Assembly (NCBI GenBank): GCA_018262195.1
Contig: JAGTRS010000041.1
Coordinates: 1 to 35,335, forward strand
Source: Pseudomonadota bacterium
GTDB lineage: Bacteria; Pseudomonadota; Gammaproteobacteria; Burkholderiales; Rhodocyclaceae
Length of the DNA: 35,335 bases
Direction of reading: 5' to 3'
Shown: one piece after another, positions 9,082 to 18,302 of the stretch
How the letters are laid out: each line of letters begins with the position of its first letter
Numbering within the stretch: the first letter of the stretch is position 1
Translations under genes and position numbers: made by a program
The notes under the pieces: generated by a model
The model's input: only the letters and a program-made list of their open reading frames with translations
What the model was told of the DNA's origin: nothing
The model's database searches: none

Positions 9082-10136
9082 GCAAAACCATCCTGGTCAT
9101 GGCTGGCGGTACCGGTGGTCACATCTTCCCGGCGCTGGCAGTTGCCCACAAGTTGCGTGACGCCGGCTGGCGCGTCGTCTGGTTGGGCAATCCGGAAGGC
9201 ATGGAAGCCAGACTGGTGCCGCAGCACGGTTTCGAAATGGTCTGGGTCAAGTTCTCCGCGCTGCGCGGCAAGGGCATCCTGCGCAAGCTGCTGCTGCCGG
9301 TCAATCTGCTGCGCGGCTTCTGGCAGGGCCTCAAGGCCATCCGTCAGGTCAAGCCGAATGTCGTGCTCGGCATGGGCGGCTACATCACTTTCCCGGGCGG
9401 CATGATGGCGGCGCTGACCGGCGTGCCGTTGGTGCTGCACGAGCAGAACTCGGTGGCAGGTCTGGCCAACAAGGTGCTGGCCGGCGTTGCGGACCGCCTC
9501 CTCACAGGCTTCCCCGAGGTGCTCAACAAGGGCGTCTGGATCGGCAATCCGGTGCGCCCGGAAATCGCCAGGATCGCCCCGCCGGCCGAGCGCTTCGCCG
9601 AACGGACTGGCGCCTTGCGCGTCCTGGTCATCGGCGGCAGCCTCGGTGCCCAGGCGCTGAACGAGACGGTGCCGCAGGGCATGGCGCTGCTCGGCGAAAG
9701 TGACCAGCCGCAGATCGTTCATCAGGCTGGCGAAAAACATATCGAAGCCTTGAAGGCCAACTACGCGGCGGTCGGCGTCCAGGCGCACTGTGTTTCGTTT
9801 ATCGAAGACATGGCTGGCGCCTACGAGTGGGCCGATCTGGTGATCTGCCGCGCTGGTGCCCTGACCATTGCCGAACTGGCGGCGGCCGGCGTGGCCAGCA
9901 TTCTGGTGCCTTTCCCGCATGCCGTTGATGATCATCAGACCGGCAATGCGAAATTCCTGGTCCATGCCGGCGGCGCCTTCCTGCTGCCGCAAACCGACCT
10001 GACCCCGGATGCCATCTCCCTGATCCGCAATTACTCCCGTAGCCAGCTGCTGGAAATGGCCGAAAAGGCCCGCAGTCTGGCCAAACCCGATGCCGCCGAA
10101 GAAGTGGCGCATATCTGTGCAGAGAGCGCGAAATGA
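9078..10136 (+). CDS. murG: UDP-GlcNAc: lipid I GlcNAc transferase MurG
   Basis: MurG is a peripheral membrane GT28 enzyme that adds GlcNAc to lipid I to make lipid II, the substrate of FtsW and FtsI. The 352-residue protein starts with the glycine-rich [15 protein letters not shown] loop, followed by [25 protein letters not shown], the [11 protein letters not shown] motif of the second domain, and the nucleotide-sugar site [19 protein letters not shown] at 9065-9068 is a plausible ribosome site. Unlike its neighbours, murG does not overlap the preceding known gene; 121 bases separate it from ftsW. Its stop overlaps murC as ATGA. Confidence 0.98.
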   Translation: MSKTILVMAGGTGGHIFPALAVAHKLRDAGWRVVWLGNPEGMEARLVPQHGFEMVWVKFSALRGKGILRKLLLPVNLLRGFWQGLKAIRQVKPNVVLGMGGYITFPGGMMAALTGVPLVLHEQNSVAGLANKVLAGVADRLLTGFPEVLNKGVWIGNPVRPEIARIAPPAERFAERTGALRVLVIGGSLGAQALNETVPQGMALLGESDQPQIVHQAGEKHIEALKANYAAVGVQAHCVSFIEDMAGAYEWADLVICRAGALTIAELAAAGVASILVPFPHAVDDHQTGNAKFLVHAGGAFLLPQTDLTPDAISLIRNYSRSQLLEMAEKARSLAKPDAAEEVAHICAESAK

Positions 10137-11524
10137 AACACAAGGTCAAACACATTCACTTTGTCGGCGTTGGCGGCTCGGGCATGAGCGGCATTGCCGA
10201 AGTGCTGGCCCACCTCGATTTCACGGTGACCGGTTCCGATCTGGCGGCCAGCGCAACGACCCGCCGGCTCGAAGGCGAGGGCGTCAAGGTGACCGTGGGT
10301 CACGCTGCCGAGAACATCGCCGGTGCTGATGCCGTGGTCATCTCGACCGCAGTCAAGGCCGACAATCCGGAAGTGGTCGCCGCCCGCGAAAAGAAAATCC
10401 CGGTCGTGCCGCGTGCCCAGATGCTGGCCGAACTGATGCGCCTGAAGAGCGGTATCGCCATTGCCGGCACCCACGGCAAGACGACGACGACCAGCCTGGT
10501 GACCAGCATTCTGGCCGAAGGTGGCATCGACCCGACTTTCGTCATCGGTGGCCGCCTGAACGCTGCCGGCGCCAACGCCCGTCTCGGCAGCGGTGACTTT
10601 CTGGTCGCTGAAGCGGACGAGTCGGATGCCTCTTTCCTCTTCCTGTCGCCGGTCATCTCGGTGGTCACCAATATCGATGCCGACCACATGGAGACCTATG
10701 GCCATGACTTCGAGCGCCTGAAGTCGGCTTTCGTCGATTTCCTGAATCGCCTGCCGTTTTACGGCGTGGCCGTGGTTTGCGGTGACGACGCCAACATCCG
10801 CGACATCCTGCCGCGTGTGCCGAAGCAGATCATTACCTACGGCCTGTCCAAGGAAAACAACTTCTACGCCGAAAACGTCGTCGCGGCAGATGGCCAGATG
10901 CGTTTCACCTGCGTGCGGGTCAATGGCACGACGACGCGCCTCGATATCACGCTCAACACCCCGGGCATGCACAACGTGCTCAACGCGCTGGCGGCGATTG
11001 CCGTGGCGACCGAAGTGCAGGTGTCTGATGCCGCCATCGTCAAGGCATTGGAAGAGTTCAAAGGGGTTGACCGCCGCTTCCAGCGCTACGGCGAAGTGGC
11101 TCTGCCGTCCGGCGGCAGCTTCACCCTGGTAGACGACTATGGTCATCACCCGGTCGAGATGGCTGCCACATTGGCCGCTGCCCGTGGTGCTTTCCCGGGA
11201 CGTCGGCTGGTGCTGGCTTTCCAGCCGCACCGCTACACGCGGACCCGTGACTGCTTCGAAGATTTCGTCAAGGTGCTGAGCACCGTCGATGCGCTGTGTC
11301 TGGCTGAGATTTACGCCGCCGGCGAAGCACCGATTGTTGCCGCCGACGGCCGTTCGCTGGCCCGTGCCCTGCGGGTGAGCGGCAAGGTCGAGCCGGTGTT
11401 TGTCGAGGATATCGCGGCCATGCCGCAAACGATTATGGATGTCGCCCGTGATGGCGATGTGGTGTTGTGCATGGGCGCCGGTTCGATCGGTGCCGTGCCG
11501 GGCAAGGTGGTGGAGTTCAAATGA
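10133..11524 (+). CDS. murC: UDP-MurNAc: L-alanine ligase MurC
   Basis: MurC adds L-alanine to UDP-MurNAc, the first step of stem peptide assembly. The 463-residue protein begins with [17 protein letters not shown], has the ATP-binding GTHGKT at 112-117, the [10 protein letters not shown] and [12 protein letters not shown] blocks, and the C-terminal DDYGHHPVE and [11 protein letters not shown] motifs diagnostic of MurC. Start and stop both overlap the neighbouring genes as ATGA, so coupled translation with murG and ddlB is likely. Confidence 0.98.
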   Translation: MKHKVKHIHFVGVGGSGMSGIAEVLAHLDFTVTGSDLAASATTRRLEGEGVKVTVGHAAENIAGADAVVISTAVKADNPEVVAAREKKIPVVPRAQMLAELMRLKSGIAIAGTHGKTTTTSLVTSILAEGGIDPTFVIGGRLNAAGANARLGSGDFLVAEADESDASFLFLSPVISVVTNIDADHMETYGHDFERLKSAFVDFLNRLPFYGVAVVCGDDANIRDILPRVPKQIITYGLSKENNFYAENVVAADGQMRFTCVRVNGTTTRLDITLNTPGMHNVLNALAAIAVATEVQVSDAAIVKALEEFKGVDRRFQRYGEVALPSGGSFTLVDDYGHHPVEMAATLAAARGAFPGRRLVLAFQPHRYTRTRDCFEDFVKVLSTVDALCLAEIYAAGEAPIVAADGRSLARALRVSGKVEPVFVEDIAAMPQTIMDVARDGDVVLCMGAGSIGAVPGKVVEFK

Positions 11525-12426
11525 GCGGTTTCGGAAAAGTCGCAGTCCTCTTCGGCGGCACCTCTGCCGAGCGCGAGGTATCCCTGAACAGCGGTTCGCG
11601 TGTGCTGGCAGCCTTGCAAGGGCAGGGCATCGACGCCCACGCCTTCGATCCGGCCAGCCAGACGCTGGATGACCTGAAGGGCTACGACCGCGCCTTCATC
11701 GCGCTGCATGGCCGCCATGGCGAAGACGGCACCATCCAGGGCGCGCTGGAAGTGATGCACATCCCCTACACCGGTTCCGGTGTGCTGGCCTCGGCCCTTG
11801 CCATGGACAAGTTCCGCACCAAACTGATGTGGCAGGCGGCTGGTCTGGCTATCCCCGAATACGCCCTGCTGACCGCGGATTCCGATTTCGCCGAAATCGA
11901 AGAGGAACTCGGCCTGCCGCTGTTCGTCAAGCCGGCCCGCGAAGGTTCGTCGATTGGCGTCACCAAGGTCAAGGAGCGCGGTGCGCTGAAGGCAGCCTAC
12001 GAGGAAGCCGCCCGGCACGATCCGCTGGTCATCGCCGAAAAGGGCGTCATGGGCGGCGAATACACGGTCGGCATCATTGGCGACCAAGCCATGCCGATCA
12101 TCAAGATCGAGCCGGCCACCGAGTGGTACGACTACGAAGCCAAGTACAACCGCGACGACACCAAGTACCTGTGCCCCTGCGGTCTGCCGGAAGCCAAGGA
12201 AATGGAAATCCGCAAGGGCGCGCTGGAAGCCTTCCGCATTCTCGGCGGCCGTGGCTGGGGGCGGGTCGATTTCCTGATGGACGAGGCCGGCAAGCACTAT
12301 TTCCTGGAAGTGAATACCGCACCGGGCATGACCGACCATTCACTGGTGCCGATGGCGGCCCGCGTGAATGGCATGGACTATCCGACGCTGGTTCGTCGCG
12401 TCCTTGAACTGGCTGCCAACGACTGA
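11521..12426 (+). CDS. ddlB: D-alanine: D-alanine ligase
   Basis: This ATP-grasp enzyme joins two D-alanines to supply MurF. I start it at the ATG at 11521 that overlaps the murC stop; the open frame reaches upstream to 11467, but that part is murC sequence. The 301-residue protein has [17 protein letters not shown], the [14 protein letters not shown] segment, the glycine loop region [10 protein letters not shown], and the C-terminal [18 protein letters not shown] with metal- and substrate-binding residues. Location in the dcw cluster supports the ddlB symbol. Eight bases separate it from ftsQ. Confidence 0.97.
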   Translation: MSGFGKVAVLFGGTSAEREVSLNSGSRVLAALQGQGIDAHAFDPASQTLDDLKGYDRAFIALHGRHGEDGTIQGALEVMHIPYTGSGVLASALAMDKFRTKLMWQAAGLAIPEYALLTADSDFAEIEEELGLPLFVKPAREGSSIGVTKVKERGALKAAYEEAARHDPLVIAEKGVMGGEYTVGIIGDQAMPIIKIEPATEWYDYEAKYNRDDTKYLCPCGLPEAKEMEIRKGALEAFRILGGRGWGRVDFLMDEAGKHYFLEVNTAPGMTDHSLVPMAARVNGMDYPTLVRRVLELAAND

Positions 12427-12434
12427 GGCAATGA

Positions 12435-13175
12435 ATGTGGAACAAACCGCACCTGCTGAACGCGCTTGCCGACCTGCTGATGCTGGTCGCCGCTGCCGCG
12501 TTGCTGGCCGCCGCGGCGGTCTGGCTGGTGCGCGTGCCGTCTCTGCCGGTGCGGCATGTGGTTTTTGCCGAGGCTTTGCCGCACACCAAGCGCGGCGAGG
12601 TGGAGCAGGTGTTGCCGGCGGCGCTGAAGGGCAACTTCTTCAGCCTGAATCTGGAAGCGGTGCGTGGGGCGCTGGAAAAGCTGCCTTGGGTGCGCAAGGT
12701 GGAAGTGCGGCGCCAGTGGCCGGATCGTCTGGAAATAAGCGTCGAGGAGCACAAGCCGGTGGCTCGTTGGGGCGAGGGGCGGGGCGAACTGGTCAACAGC
12801 TACGGCGAGGTCTTCGCTGCGGTGCTGCCGGCCGCGGATGGGGCTGGTCTGCCATTGCTGTTCGGGCCGCAGGGCACGGCGCAGGAAGTGCTCAAGCATT
12901 ACGGCGAGTTTGTGGGTTCGTTCAAGACAGTCGGCGAGCAGCCGGTGCAGGTGATCCTGTCGCCGCGCCTGGCCTGGCAGTTGAAATTGCAGAACGGCAT
13001 GCTGGTGGATATCGGTCGGGAGCAGCCGAAATCACCGGTGGGTGTGCGTCTGCAGCGGTTTATAGAAATTTATCCGGAAACGGTCGCCAAACGGGCGGTA
13101 CGGCCGGCAGTCGTGGATTTGCGGTATCCAAACGGCTTTGCGATGCGAGTCGCGGCCGAAGTGAAGGGAAAGTAA
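12435..13175 (+). CDS. ftsQ: Cell division protein FtsQ
   Basis: FtsQ is a bitopic inner-membrane protein that binds FtsL/FtsB in the divisome. The 246 residues show a short cytoplasmic part, a hydrophobic helix at about 14-33, a POTRA domain at about 38-108 (VRHVVFAE through LEISVEEHKPVARW), and the FtsQ domain with the NSYGEVF segment. The start at 12435 is preceded by GAGG at 12425-12428; an ATG four bases earlier is in another frame. Many acidic and glycine residues follow the POTRA domain, as usual. Four bases separate it from ftsA. Confidence 0.95.
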   Translation: MWNKPHLLNALADLLMLVAAAALLAAAAVWLVRVPSLPVRHVVFAEALPHTKRGEVEQVLPAALKGNFFSLNLEAVRGALEKLPWVRKVEVRRQWPDRLEISVEEHKPVARWGEGRGELVNSYGEVFAAVLPAADGAGLPLLFGPQGTAQEVLKHYGEFVGSFKTVGEQPVQVILSPRLAWQLKLQNGMLVDIGREQPKSPVGVRLQRFIEIYPETVAKRAVRPAVVDLRYPNGFAMRVAAEVKGK

Positions 13176-13179
13176 GGCT

Positions 13180-14409
13180 ATGAGCAGGGACAACAAGGAT
13201 CTGGTCGTCGGTCTGGACATCGGGACGTCAAAGATCGTCGCGCTGGTCGCCGAGATCAACAACGAAGGCAACCTGAACGTGATCGGCATGGGCTCGCAGG
13301 ATTCACGCGGCCTGAAGAAGGGCGTCGTGGTGAACATCGAGGAAACGGTGCACACCATCAGCCGTGTCGTTCAGGAAGTCGAACTGATGGCCGATTGCAA
13401 GGTGAGCAACGTCTATACCGGCATCGCCGGCAGCCACATCAAGAGTTTCAACTCGAACGGCATGGTGGCGATCAAGGATAAGGAAGTGACCCAGAGCGAC
13501 GTCGAGCGGGTCATCGAAACCGCCCGCGCCATGCCCATCCCGGCCGATCAGGAAATCCTGCACATCCTGACCCAGGAGTTCCTGATTGACGGTCAGGATG
13601 GCATCCGCGAGCCGATCGGCATGAGCGGCATGCGTCTTGAGGTGAAGACCCACATCGTCACCGGCGCTGTCTCGGCCGCCCAGAACATCGTCAAATGCGT
13701 GCGTCGCTGCGGTCTGGAAGTGAATGATCTGGTCCTCCAGCCGCTGGCCTCCAGCTATGCCGTGCTGTCCGAAGACGAAAAGGATCTCGGCGTCTGCCTG
13801 ATCGACATCGGCGGCGGTACGACCGACATCGCCGTGTGGACGCAGGGTGCCATTCGTCACACCTCGGTGATTCCCATCGCCGGTGACCAGATCACCAACG
13901 ACATCGCCATGGCGCTGCGTACGCCGACCCGCGAAGCCGAGGATATCAAGTGCAAGTACGGCTGCGCTCTGTCGCAACTGGCTGATGTCAGCGAAAACCT
14001 CGATGTCGCCGGTGTTGATGACCGCCCGAGCCGCAAGCTGAGCCGCCGTGCGCTGGCCGACGTCATCCAGCCGCGTGTCGAAGAACTCTACGAGCTGATC
14101 CAGAACGAACTGCGCCGCGCCGGCTTCGAGGAAGTGCTTTCCTCCGGCATCGTGCTGACCGGCGGCGCCAGCGTCATGCCGGGTATGGTCGAGCTGGGCG
14201 AGGAAATCTTCCACATGCCGGTTCGCCTCGGTAACCCGAAATACACCGGCAGCCTGGCCGACGTCGTGCAGAGCCCGCGCTTCTCGACGGCTTTCGGTCT
14301 GCTGCTTGAAGCTCAGGCCCAGCGCAAGCGCGGCCAGAAGATCCAGGAAAAGCAGGGTTTCAAGGACGTCTTCGACGGCATGAAATCCTGGTTTGCCAAG
14401 AATTTTTGA
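13180..14409 (+). CDS. ftsA: Cell division protein FtsA (actin-like Z-ring anchor)
   Basis: FtsA polymerises like actin and tethers FtsZ to the membrane. The 409-residue protein carries the phosphate-1 motif GLDIGTSKIVALV, the SHV-type 1C domain region with GIAGSHIKSFNSNG, phosphate-2 LIDIGGGTTDIAV, and the adenosine motif LTGGASVMPGM. The C-terminus ends in a predicted amphipathic membrane-targeting helix, GMKSWFAKNF. AAGG lies just upstream of the ATG. It sits four bases after ftsQ and 35 bases before ftsZ. Confidence 0.98.
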   Translation: MSRDNKDLVVGLDIGTSKIVALVAEINNEGNLNVIGMGSQDSRGLKKGVVVNIEETVHTISRVVQEVELMADCKVSNVYTGIAGSHIKSFNSNGMVAIKDKEVTQSDVERVIETARAMPIPADQEILHILTQEFLIDGQDGIREPIGMSGMRLEVKTHIVTGAVSAAQNIVKCVRRCGLEVNDLVLQPLASSYAVLSEDEKDLGVCLIDIGGGTTDIAVWTQGAIRHTSVIPIAGDQITNDIAMALRTPTREAEDIKCKYGCALSQLADVSENLDVAGVDDRPSRKLSRRALADVIQPRVEELYELIQNELRRAGFEEVLSSGIVLTGGASVMPGMVELGEEIFHMPVRLGNPKYTGSLADVVQSPRFSTAFGLLLEAQAQRKRGQKIQEKQGFKDVFDGMKSWFAKNF

Positions 14410-14444
14410 TTTGTCATTGAACAGTTTTTTCAGAGGAGGTAGTC

Positions 14445-15626
14445 ATGTTTGAGATCATCGAGAAAGACGAAGAAGCCGGTACGATCATCAAGGTTTTCGG
14501 GGTTGGTGGCGCCGGTGGCAATGCCATCGAGCACATGATTCGCGAAGGCGTCAGCGGCGTTGAGTTCATCGCCGCCAATACCGATGCCCAGGCCCTTGGC
14601 CGTAACGCTGCATCGAGCAAGCTGTCGCTCGGCAAGACCGGCCTCGGTGCCGGCGCCAAGCCGGAAGCCGGCAAGATGGCGGCCGATGCACACCGCGACG
14701 AAATCCGTGCGACGCTGGAAGGCGCCCACATGGCTTTCATCACCGCCGGCATGGGCGGTGGCACGGGTACTGGCGCAGCTCCCGTGGTTGCCGAAATTGC
14801 TCGTGAAATGGGCATCCTGACCGTCGGCGTGGTCACCAAGCCGTTCAGCTTCGAAGGCGGCAAGCGGATGAAGTCGGCCGAAGCCGGCATCGCCGAATTT
14901 GCCAAGCATGTCGATTCGCTGATCGTCATCCTCAACGACAAGCTGATGGAAGTCATGGGCGACGACGCCGATGTCGATGATTGCTTCAAGGCAGCTGACG
15001 ACGTGCTGAAGAACGCCGTTGGCGGTATCGCCGAAATCATCACCTACCCGGGCCTGGTCAACGTCGACTTCGAAGATGTTCGCACGGTCATGGGTGAAAT
15101 GGGCCGCGCCATGATGGGCTCCGCTGCCGCTGCCGGCGTCGATCGCGCCCGCATCGCCGCCGAGCAGGCCGTTGCCTCGCCGCTGCTGGAAGGCATCAAC
15201 CTGTCCGGCGCCAAGGGCGTGCTGGTCAATATCACCGCTGCCAAGGGCAACCTGAAGATGAAGGAAGTCAACGAAGTGATGAACACCGTCAAGGCATTTG
15301 CTGCCGACGACGCACACATCATCTTCGGTGCTGTGTACGACGAGCTGATGGGCGATGCCCTGCGCGTGACTGTTGTTGCCACCGGCCTCGGCCAGGCGGC
15401 TGCCGGTGTTCGCAGCAAGCCGGAAGTCTTTACCCAGCCGGTGCTGGTTCAGGCCACGGGTACCCACGATGCGGTTTCGTTCTCCAACGGCCCGGCCATC
15501 GACTACAACCAGATCGCTGATGTGCCGGCCGTCGTGCGCAAGCGCAACGTCACCGTCGAGGCGCTGGCCAACAGCGGTGTCGACCGTTACGACATTCCGG
15601 CTTTCCTGCGCAAGCAAGCGGATTGA
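14445..15626 (+). CDS. ftsZ: Cell division GTPase FtsZ
   Basis: FtsZ is the tubulin-like GTPase that forms the cytokinetic ring. The 393 residues include the N-terminal [17 protein letters not shown], the tubulin signature GGGTGTG at 104-110, the NDKLMEV and [11 protein letters not shown] (T7-type synergy loop) blocks, and the conserved C-terminal peptide [14 protein letters not shown] that binds FtsA and ZipA-type partners. A very strong ribosome site, AGAGGAGGT (14432-14440), five bases ahead of the ATG fits the need for high FtsZ levels relative to FtsA. The linker between core and tail is short to normal. Confidence 0.99.
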   Translation: MFEIIEKDEEAGTIIKVFGVGGAGGNAIEHMIREGVSGVEFIAANTDAQALGRNAASSKLSLGKTGLGAGAKPEAGKMAADAHRDEIRATLEGAHMAFITAGMGGGTGTGAAPVVAEIAREMGILTVGVVTKPFSFEGGKRMKSAEAGIAEFAKHVDSLIVILNDKLMEVMGDDADVDDCFKAADDVLKNAVGGIAEIITYPGLVNVDFEDVRTVMGEMGRAMMGSAAAAGVDRARIAAEQAVASPLLEGINLSGAKGVLVNITAAKGNLKMKEVNEVMNTVKAFAADDAHIIFGAVYDELMGDALRVTVVATGLGQAAAGVRSKPEVFTQPVLVQATGTHDAVSFSNGPAIDYNQIADVPAVVRKRNVTVEALANSGVDRYDIPAFLRKQAD

Positions 15627-15657
15627 TGTAACAAAAGCTCTATCTCTGAAAAAGGGT

Positions 15658-15686
15658 GGTGACGGGTTGTGTTACAATCCGTCACC
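15658..15686. other. Strong stem-loop between ftsZ and lpxC
   Basis: GGTGACGG (15658-15665) and CCGTCACC (15679-15686) are perfect complements, and the inner TTGT/ACAA continues the stem after one G-T wobble. The RNA would form a 13-pair helix with a three-base GTT loop. No T-run follows, so it is not a standard intrinsic terminator. The lpxC -10-like element lies in its 3' half. Confidence 0.75.
15669..15678 (+). promoter_or_regulatory. Candidate extended -10 promoter for lpxC
   Basis: TGTTACAAT (TG-T-TACAAT, 15670-15678) matches an extended -10 element about 33 bases ahead of the lpxC ATG. No convincing -35 hexamer is seen at the right spacing. The element is inside the stem-loop at 15658-15686. 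Predicted from sequence only. Confidence 0.4.
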
Positions 15687-15711
15687 TTCCCCAATCATTC
15701 AGATACTTAGC

Positions 15712-16629
15712 ATGCTCAAGCAACGCACGTTGAAGACCGTCATCCGCGCCTCTGGCGTCGGGCTGCATGGCGGCGTCAAGGTCAACATGACCCTGCGCCC
15801 GGCTGCCCCGGATACCGGCATCGTCTTCCGTCGTGTTGATCTGGCGGAACCGGTGGACATTCCCGCCAAGGCCTTCATGGTCGGCGATACGCGCATGTGC
15901 TCCTGTCTCGAAAAGGACGGAGTGAAGGTTGGTACCATCGAACACCTGATGTCGGCCCTCGCCGGTCTCGGCATCGACAATGCCTGGGTCGATCTGGATG
16001 CGCCCGAAGTGCCCATCCTCGACGGTTCGGCTGCGCCGTTCGTGTTCCTGATCCAGTCGGCTGGCATCGAGGAACAGAACGCGGCCAAGAAATTCATTCG
16101 TGTCACCAAGACCATTGAAGTCAAGGATGGCGACAAGTGGGCGCGATTTGAGCCGTATGACGGCTACAAACTGACGTTCTCCATTGTTTTCAATCATCCG
16201 GCCATCGATAAGTCGGCCCAGAAGGCTGAAATCGACTTCGCCGAGCAGTCCTATGTTCGCGAAGTGGCGCGTGCCCGCACCTTCGGTTTCATGCAGGAAG
16301 TCGAATACCTGCGCGAAAATGGCCTTGCCCTTGGTGGCGGCTTGGAGAACGCCATCGTTCTCGACGAATTCCGCGTCCTCAACCAGGATGGTCTGCGTTA
16401 TGGCGACGAGTTCGTCAAACACAAGATTCTCGACGCTATCGGTGACCTCTATCTGCTGGGTCATCCGCTGCTGGCTGCCTATTCGTCGCACAAGGGCGGC
16501 CACGCCCTGAACAACCAGCTGGCTCGTGCCTTGCTGGAGCAACAGTCCTCCTGGGAGTTCGCGACTTTCGAGGAAGCGGAGCAAGCGCCGAGCGGCGTTA
16601 CCCGTTGGCTGGCTCAGGCGGCAGCCTGA
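15712..16629 (+). CDS. lpxC: UDP-3-O-acyl-GlcNAc deacetylase LpxC
   Basis: LpxC is the zinc deacetylase that performs the committed step of lipid A synthesis. Starting at 15712 gives 305 residues, the same length as E. coli LpxC, beginning [21 protein letters not shown]; the open frame extends upstream to 15373 but that portion overlaps ftsZ. Zinc ligands are visible as H78 ([10 protein letters not shown]), H237 and D241 ([10 protein letters not shown]), with catalytic H264 (KGGHALNN). LpxC ends many proteobacterial dcw clusters. Its presence confirms a lipopolysaccharide-bearing outer membrane. The ribosome site is weak. Confidence 0.98.
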   Translation: MLKQRTLKTVIRASGVGLHGGVKVNMTLRPAAPDTGIVFRRVDLAEPVDIPAKAFMVGDTRMCSCLEKDGVKVGTIEHLMSALAGLGIDNAWVDLDAPEVPILDGSAAPFVFLIQSAGIEEQNAAKKFIRVTKTIEVKDGDKWARFEPYDGYKLTFSIVFNHPAIDKSAQKAEIDFAEQSYVREVARARTFGFMQEVEYLRENGLALGGGLENAIVLDEFRVLNQDGLRYGDEFVKHKILDAIGDLYLLGHPLLAAYSSHKGGHALNNQLARALLEQQSSWEFATFEEAEQAPSGVTRWLAQAAA

Positions 16630-16708
16630 TTCCTTTGTCTGGCCCCGTGTGCCCTTTTCCGACTTCGCCTGGCTGTCGCGGCCTGAGCGTTGAGGTTATC
16701 GACTAGTC

Positions 16709-16897
16709 ATGTGGTTGCTGCGTCTGCTGGCAGCAATTCTGATCGTGGCGATTGGTGCTGGGTTGCTGGTCTATGCGCTCAGTGGCAACCGCTATTACTT
16801 GGCGCTGAGTTGGCGTCTTTTCAAGGTCGGTGTGGTCTTTGCCCTGATTGTTTTTGCGCTGATGTTCATCGAGCGCCTGGCAATCATTCCACTCTAG
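16709..16897 (+). CDS. Small two-helix membrane protein, function unknown
   Basis: A 62-residue protein beginning MWLLRLLAAILIVAIGAGLL has two hydrophobic segments, about residues 3-24 and 38-56, separated by a short loop with GNRYY and a basic turn. I do not recognise a characterised family, although small membrane proteins of this shape are common near lpxC and secA in related bacteria (inference from memory). It lies 79 bases downstream of lpxC on the same strand and its last 14 bases overlap the end of the convergent dciA gene. The hydrophobic pattern supports a real gene over a chance frame. Confidence 0.65.
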   Translation: MWLLRLLAAILIVAIGAGLLVYALSGNRYYLALSWRLFKVGVVFALIVFALMFIERLAIIPL

Positions 16898-17318
16898 CTG
16901 CACGCTTCAGAAGGTTATCCAGAGCGTCCCGGAGCGGGCCTTTGGGCAGGTTGTCAGCGGTCGACTGCAATGCCCCGCAAGCCTTGTCGGAGAGCGGCTT
17001 CTGAGTTGAACTCGTTGATTGGTAAGGAATTTGGCGGGGTTGAACTTTTACCTCTATGCCGATACACTCCGCCCCTCCTTTAGATAACTCGTCGCTCAAT
17101 CGCTGACTCATCTGGCGAATCTTGGCGGCGACCGCGCCGTTATCGGCGTGGATAATGATTCTCCCCGACTTGTAATTGGCAACGTGCGCAGCGTGGCGCA
17201 GCCCGGCAGGGGCAACCGCTTCGAAGCGACGTGTCAGCTTGAGCAGCAGACGTGCGTGGGCCATGACCCGGCCAGCAGCGGCGTCTTTGTCGAGGTAGTG
17301 CTCAGGCCCTTTGTGCAT
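16884..17318 (-). CDS. dciA: DciA-type replicative helicase loader (DUF721)
   Basis: DciA (DUF721) interacts with and loads the replicative helicase DnaB in bacteria lacking DnaC. The 144-residue protein starting at ATG 17318 contains the DUF721 core HARLLLKLTRRFEAVAPAGL, RHAAHVANYKSGRIIIHADN, and GAVAAKIRQMSQRL at about 20-75, followed by a low-complexity tail. The open frame reaches farther upstream (to 17606), but that part is antisense to the M23 gene and not family-like. There is no good ribosome site ahead of the ATG; the upstream bases read as an anti-Shine-Dalgarno because the M23 gene's site is on the other strand. Its start is 12 bases from the start of that divergent gene. Confidence 0.85.
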   Translation of the reverse strand: MHKGPEHYLDKDAAAGRVMAHARLLLKLTRRFEAVAPAGLRHAAHVANYKSGRIIIHADNGAVAAKIRQMSQRLSDELSKGGAECIGIEVKVQPRQIPYQSTSSTQKPLSDKACGALQSTADNLPKGPLRDALDNLLKRAARVE

Positions 17319-17325
17319 AGGAGGT
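17319..17325 (+). promoter_or_regulatory. Ribosome binding site deciding the M23 peptidase start
   Basis: AGGAGG at 17319-17324 lies six bases ahead of GTG 17331 and fixes this GTG as the start of the M23 peptidase gene. It abuts the dciA start codon on the opposite strand. Confidence 0.75.
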
Positions 17326-17330
17326 GTTTC

Positions 17331-18251
17331 GTGCAGATTATTCTGGTTTCGCGTCACCTGAAGGCAGCGCGGACAATCACCATTATGCCTCGGCATCTGG
17401 TTATCTCGCTGCTTGTCTTCTTCGCTCTGGTCTTTTCGACCTCGGCGCTTTTTTCGTGGCTGTCGGTGCAGTTTCGCCTTCCTCTGGTCGAGGACTTGCT
17501 GGTTTCCCTGCATTTGCAGGAGGCCAGGAAAGCCAAGGACTACCTCGACAACAACTTGCAACTGATGGCGACGCGCCTCGGCGAATTGCAGGGTCGGGTG
17601 TTGCAACTGGATGCCTTGAGTGACCGGGTTTCCGGCCTGGCTGGTGTCAAGCGCGAGTCAGCATCGGGAGGGGCAAAGCCCGGGCAGGGCGGTCCTTACG
17701 TGCCGGCACCGATGTCCACCAAAGAATTGCAGGCTGAAATTGATCGTTTGTCCGGTGATGTCGATCGGCATAGCGATGATCTGGCCTACCTCGAGTTCAA
17801 ATTGCTTGAAAAACGGGTCAAGGACCGCCTGTTGCCGACCATTTTGCCGGTCAAGGATGCAGCGCTGGGCTCGGTTTTTGGGCATCGAGCCGATCCGATC
17901 GCCGGCCTGCGCGCCATGCATGAGGGGCTCGATTTTTCTGCTGAAATTGGTACGCCGGTGGTTGTCGCGGCGGATGGGGTGGTGCTTTCGGCCAGTTATC
18001 ACCCGGAGTACGGCAATTTGATCGACGTCGACCATGGCGATGGCCTGACTTCTCGATACGCACATTTGTCGCGTATCGATGTGAAAGCGGGCGCCTTGAT
18101 CAAGCGTGGTGAGCAAATTGGGGCGGTCGGTAATACCGGGCGTTCGACCGGGGCGCACCTGCATTTTGAAGTACGAATGCTGGGGGTGGCGCAGAATCCG
18201 GCGCATTTCCTCAAGAAGGGTGATGAATTCGCGCTGCTCAAGCGCCGATAA
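17331..18251 (+). CDS. M23 family (LytM-type) metallopeptidase, membrane anchored
   Basis: This predicted periplasmic peptidoglycan endopeptidase has 306 residues from GTG 17331. A basic N-terminus is followed by a membrane helix at about 22-46, coiled-coil-like stretches at about 62-100 and 130-165, and a C-terminal LytM domain. Zinc ligands H197 and D201 (MHEGLDF) and H278 are present, with H245 and H276 (HLH at 276-278) as the other active-site histidines, so the enzyme looks catalytically intact, unlike degenerate EnvC/NlpD activators. Genes of this type commonly precede secA in betaproteobacteria. The open frame continues upstream to 17148 but lacks a ribosome site there and is antisense to dciA. 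Confidence 0.9.
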   Translation: MQIILVSRHLKAARTITIMPRHLVISLLVFFALVFSTSALFSWLSVQFRLPLVEDLLVSLHLQEARKAKDYLDNNLQLMATRLGELQGRVLQLDALSDRVSGLAGVKRESASGGAKPGQGGPYVPAPMSTKELQAEIDRLSGDVDRHSDDLAYLEFKLLEKRVKDRLLPTILPVKDAALGSVFGHRADPIAGLRAMHEGLDFSAEIGTPVVVAADGVVLSASYHPEYGNLIDVDHGDGLTSRYAHLSRIDVKAGALIKRGEQIGAVGNTGRSTGAHLHFEVRMLGVAQNPAHFLKKGDEFALLKRR

Positions 18252-18262
18252 CGCAATATCGG
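18245..18262. other. Small inverted repeat at the M23 gene stop
   Basis: CCGATA (18245-18250) and TATCGG (18257-18262) flank a six-base loop and include the stop codon of the M23 gene. No T-run follows, so it is at best a weak 3'-end structure. Confidence 0.35.
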
Positions 18263-18302
18263 ATGCCTTGATTTAGGTCGTCATCGTAGGGTCATGGGGG
18301 CG

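Noticed and set aside
8979..10112. 377-codon minus-strand frame antisense to murG
   Set aside because: Shadow frame; MurG motifs on the + strand are complete. The region 8979-9060 was considered for a minus-strand gene, but nothing family-like was seen.
14410..14444. Promoter or terminator between ftsA and ftsZ
   Set aside because: A T-run is present (TTTTTT at 14425-14430) but no stem precedes it and no convincing promoter hexamers are seen; only the strong ribosome site is supported.
15373..15711. N-terminal extension of LpxC by 113 residues
   Set aside because: This stretch overlaps ftsZ out of frame; starting at 15712 gives exactly the family length and N-terminus.
16630..16708. Regulatory element between lpxC and the small membrane protein gene
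   Set aside because: No inverted repeat, promoter pair or T-tract was convincing in these 79 bases.
17319..17606. N-terminal extension of DciA by 96 residues
   Set aside because: It is antisense to the M23 gene's membrane anchor and is not DUF721 sequence.
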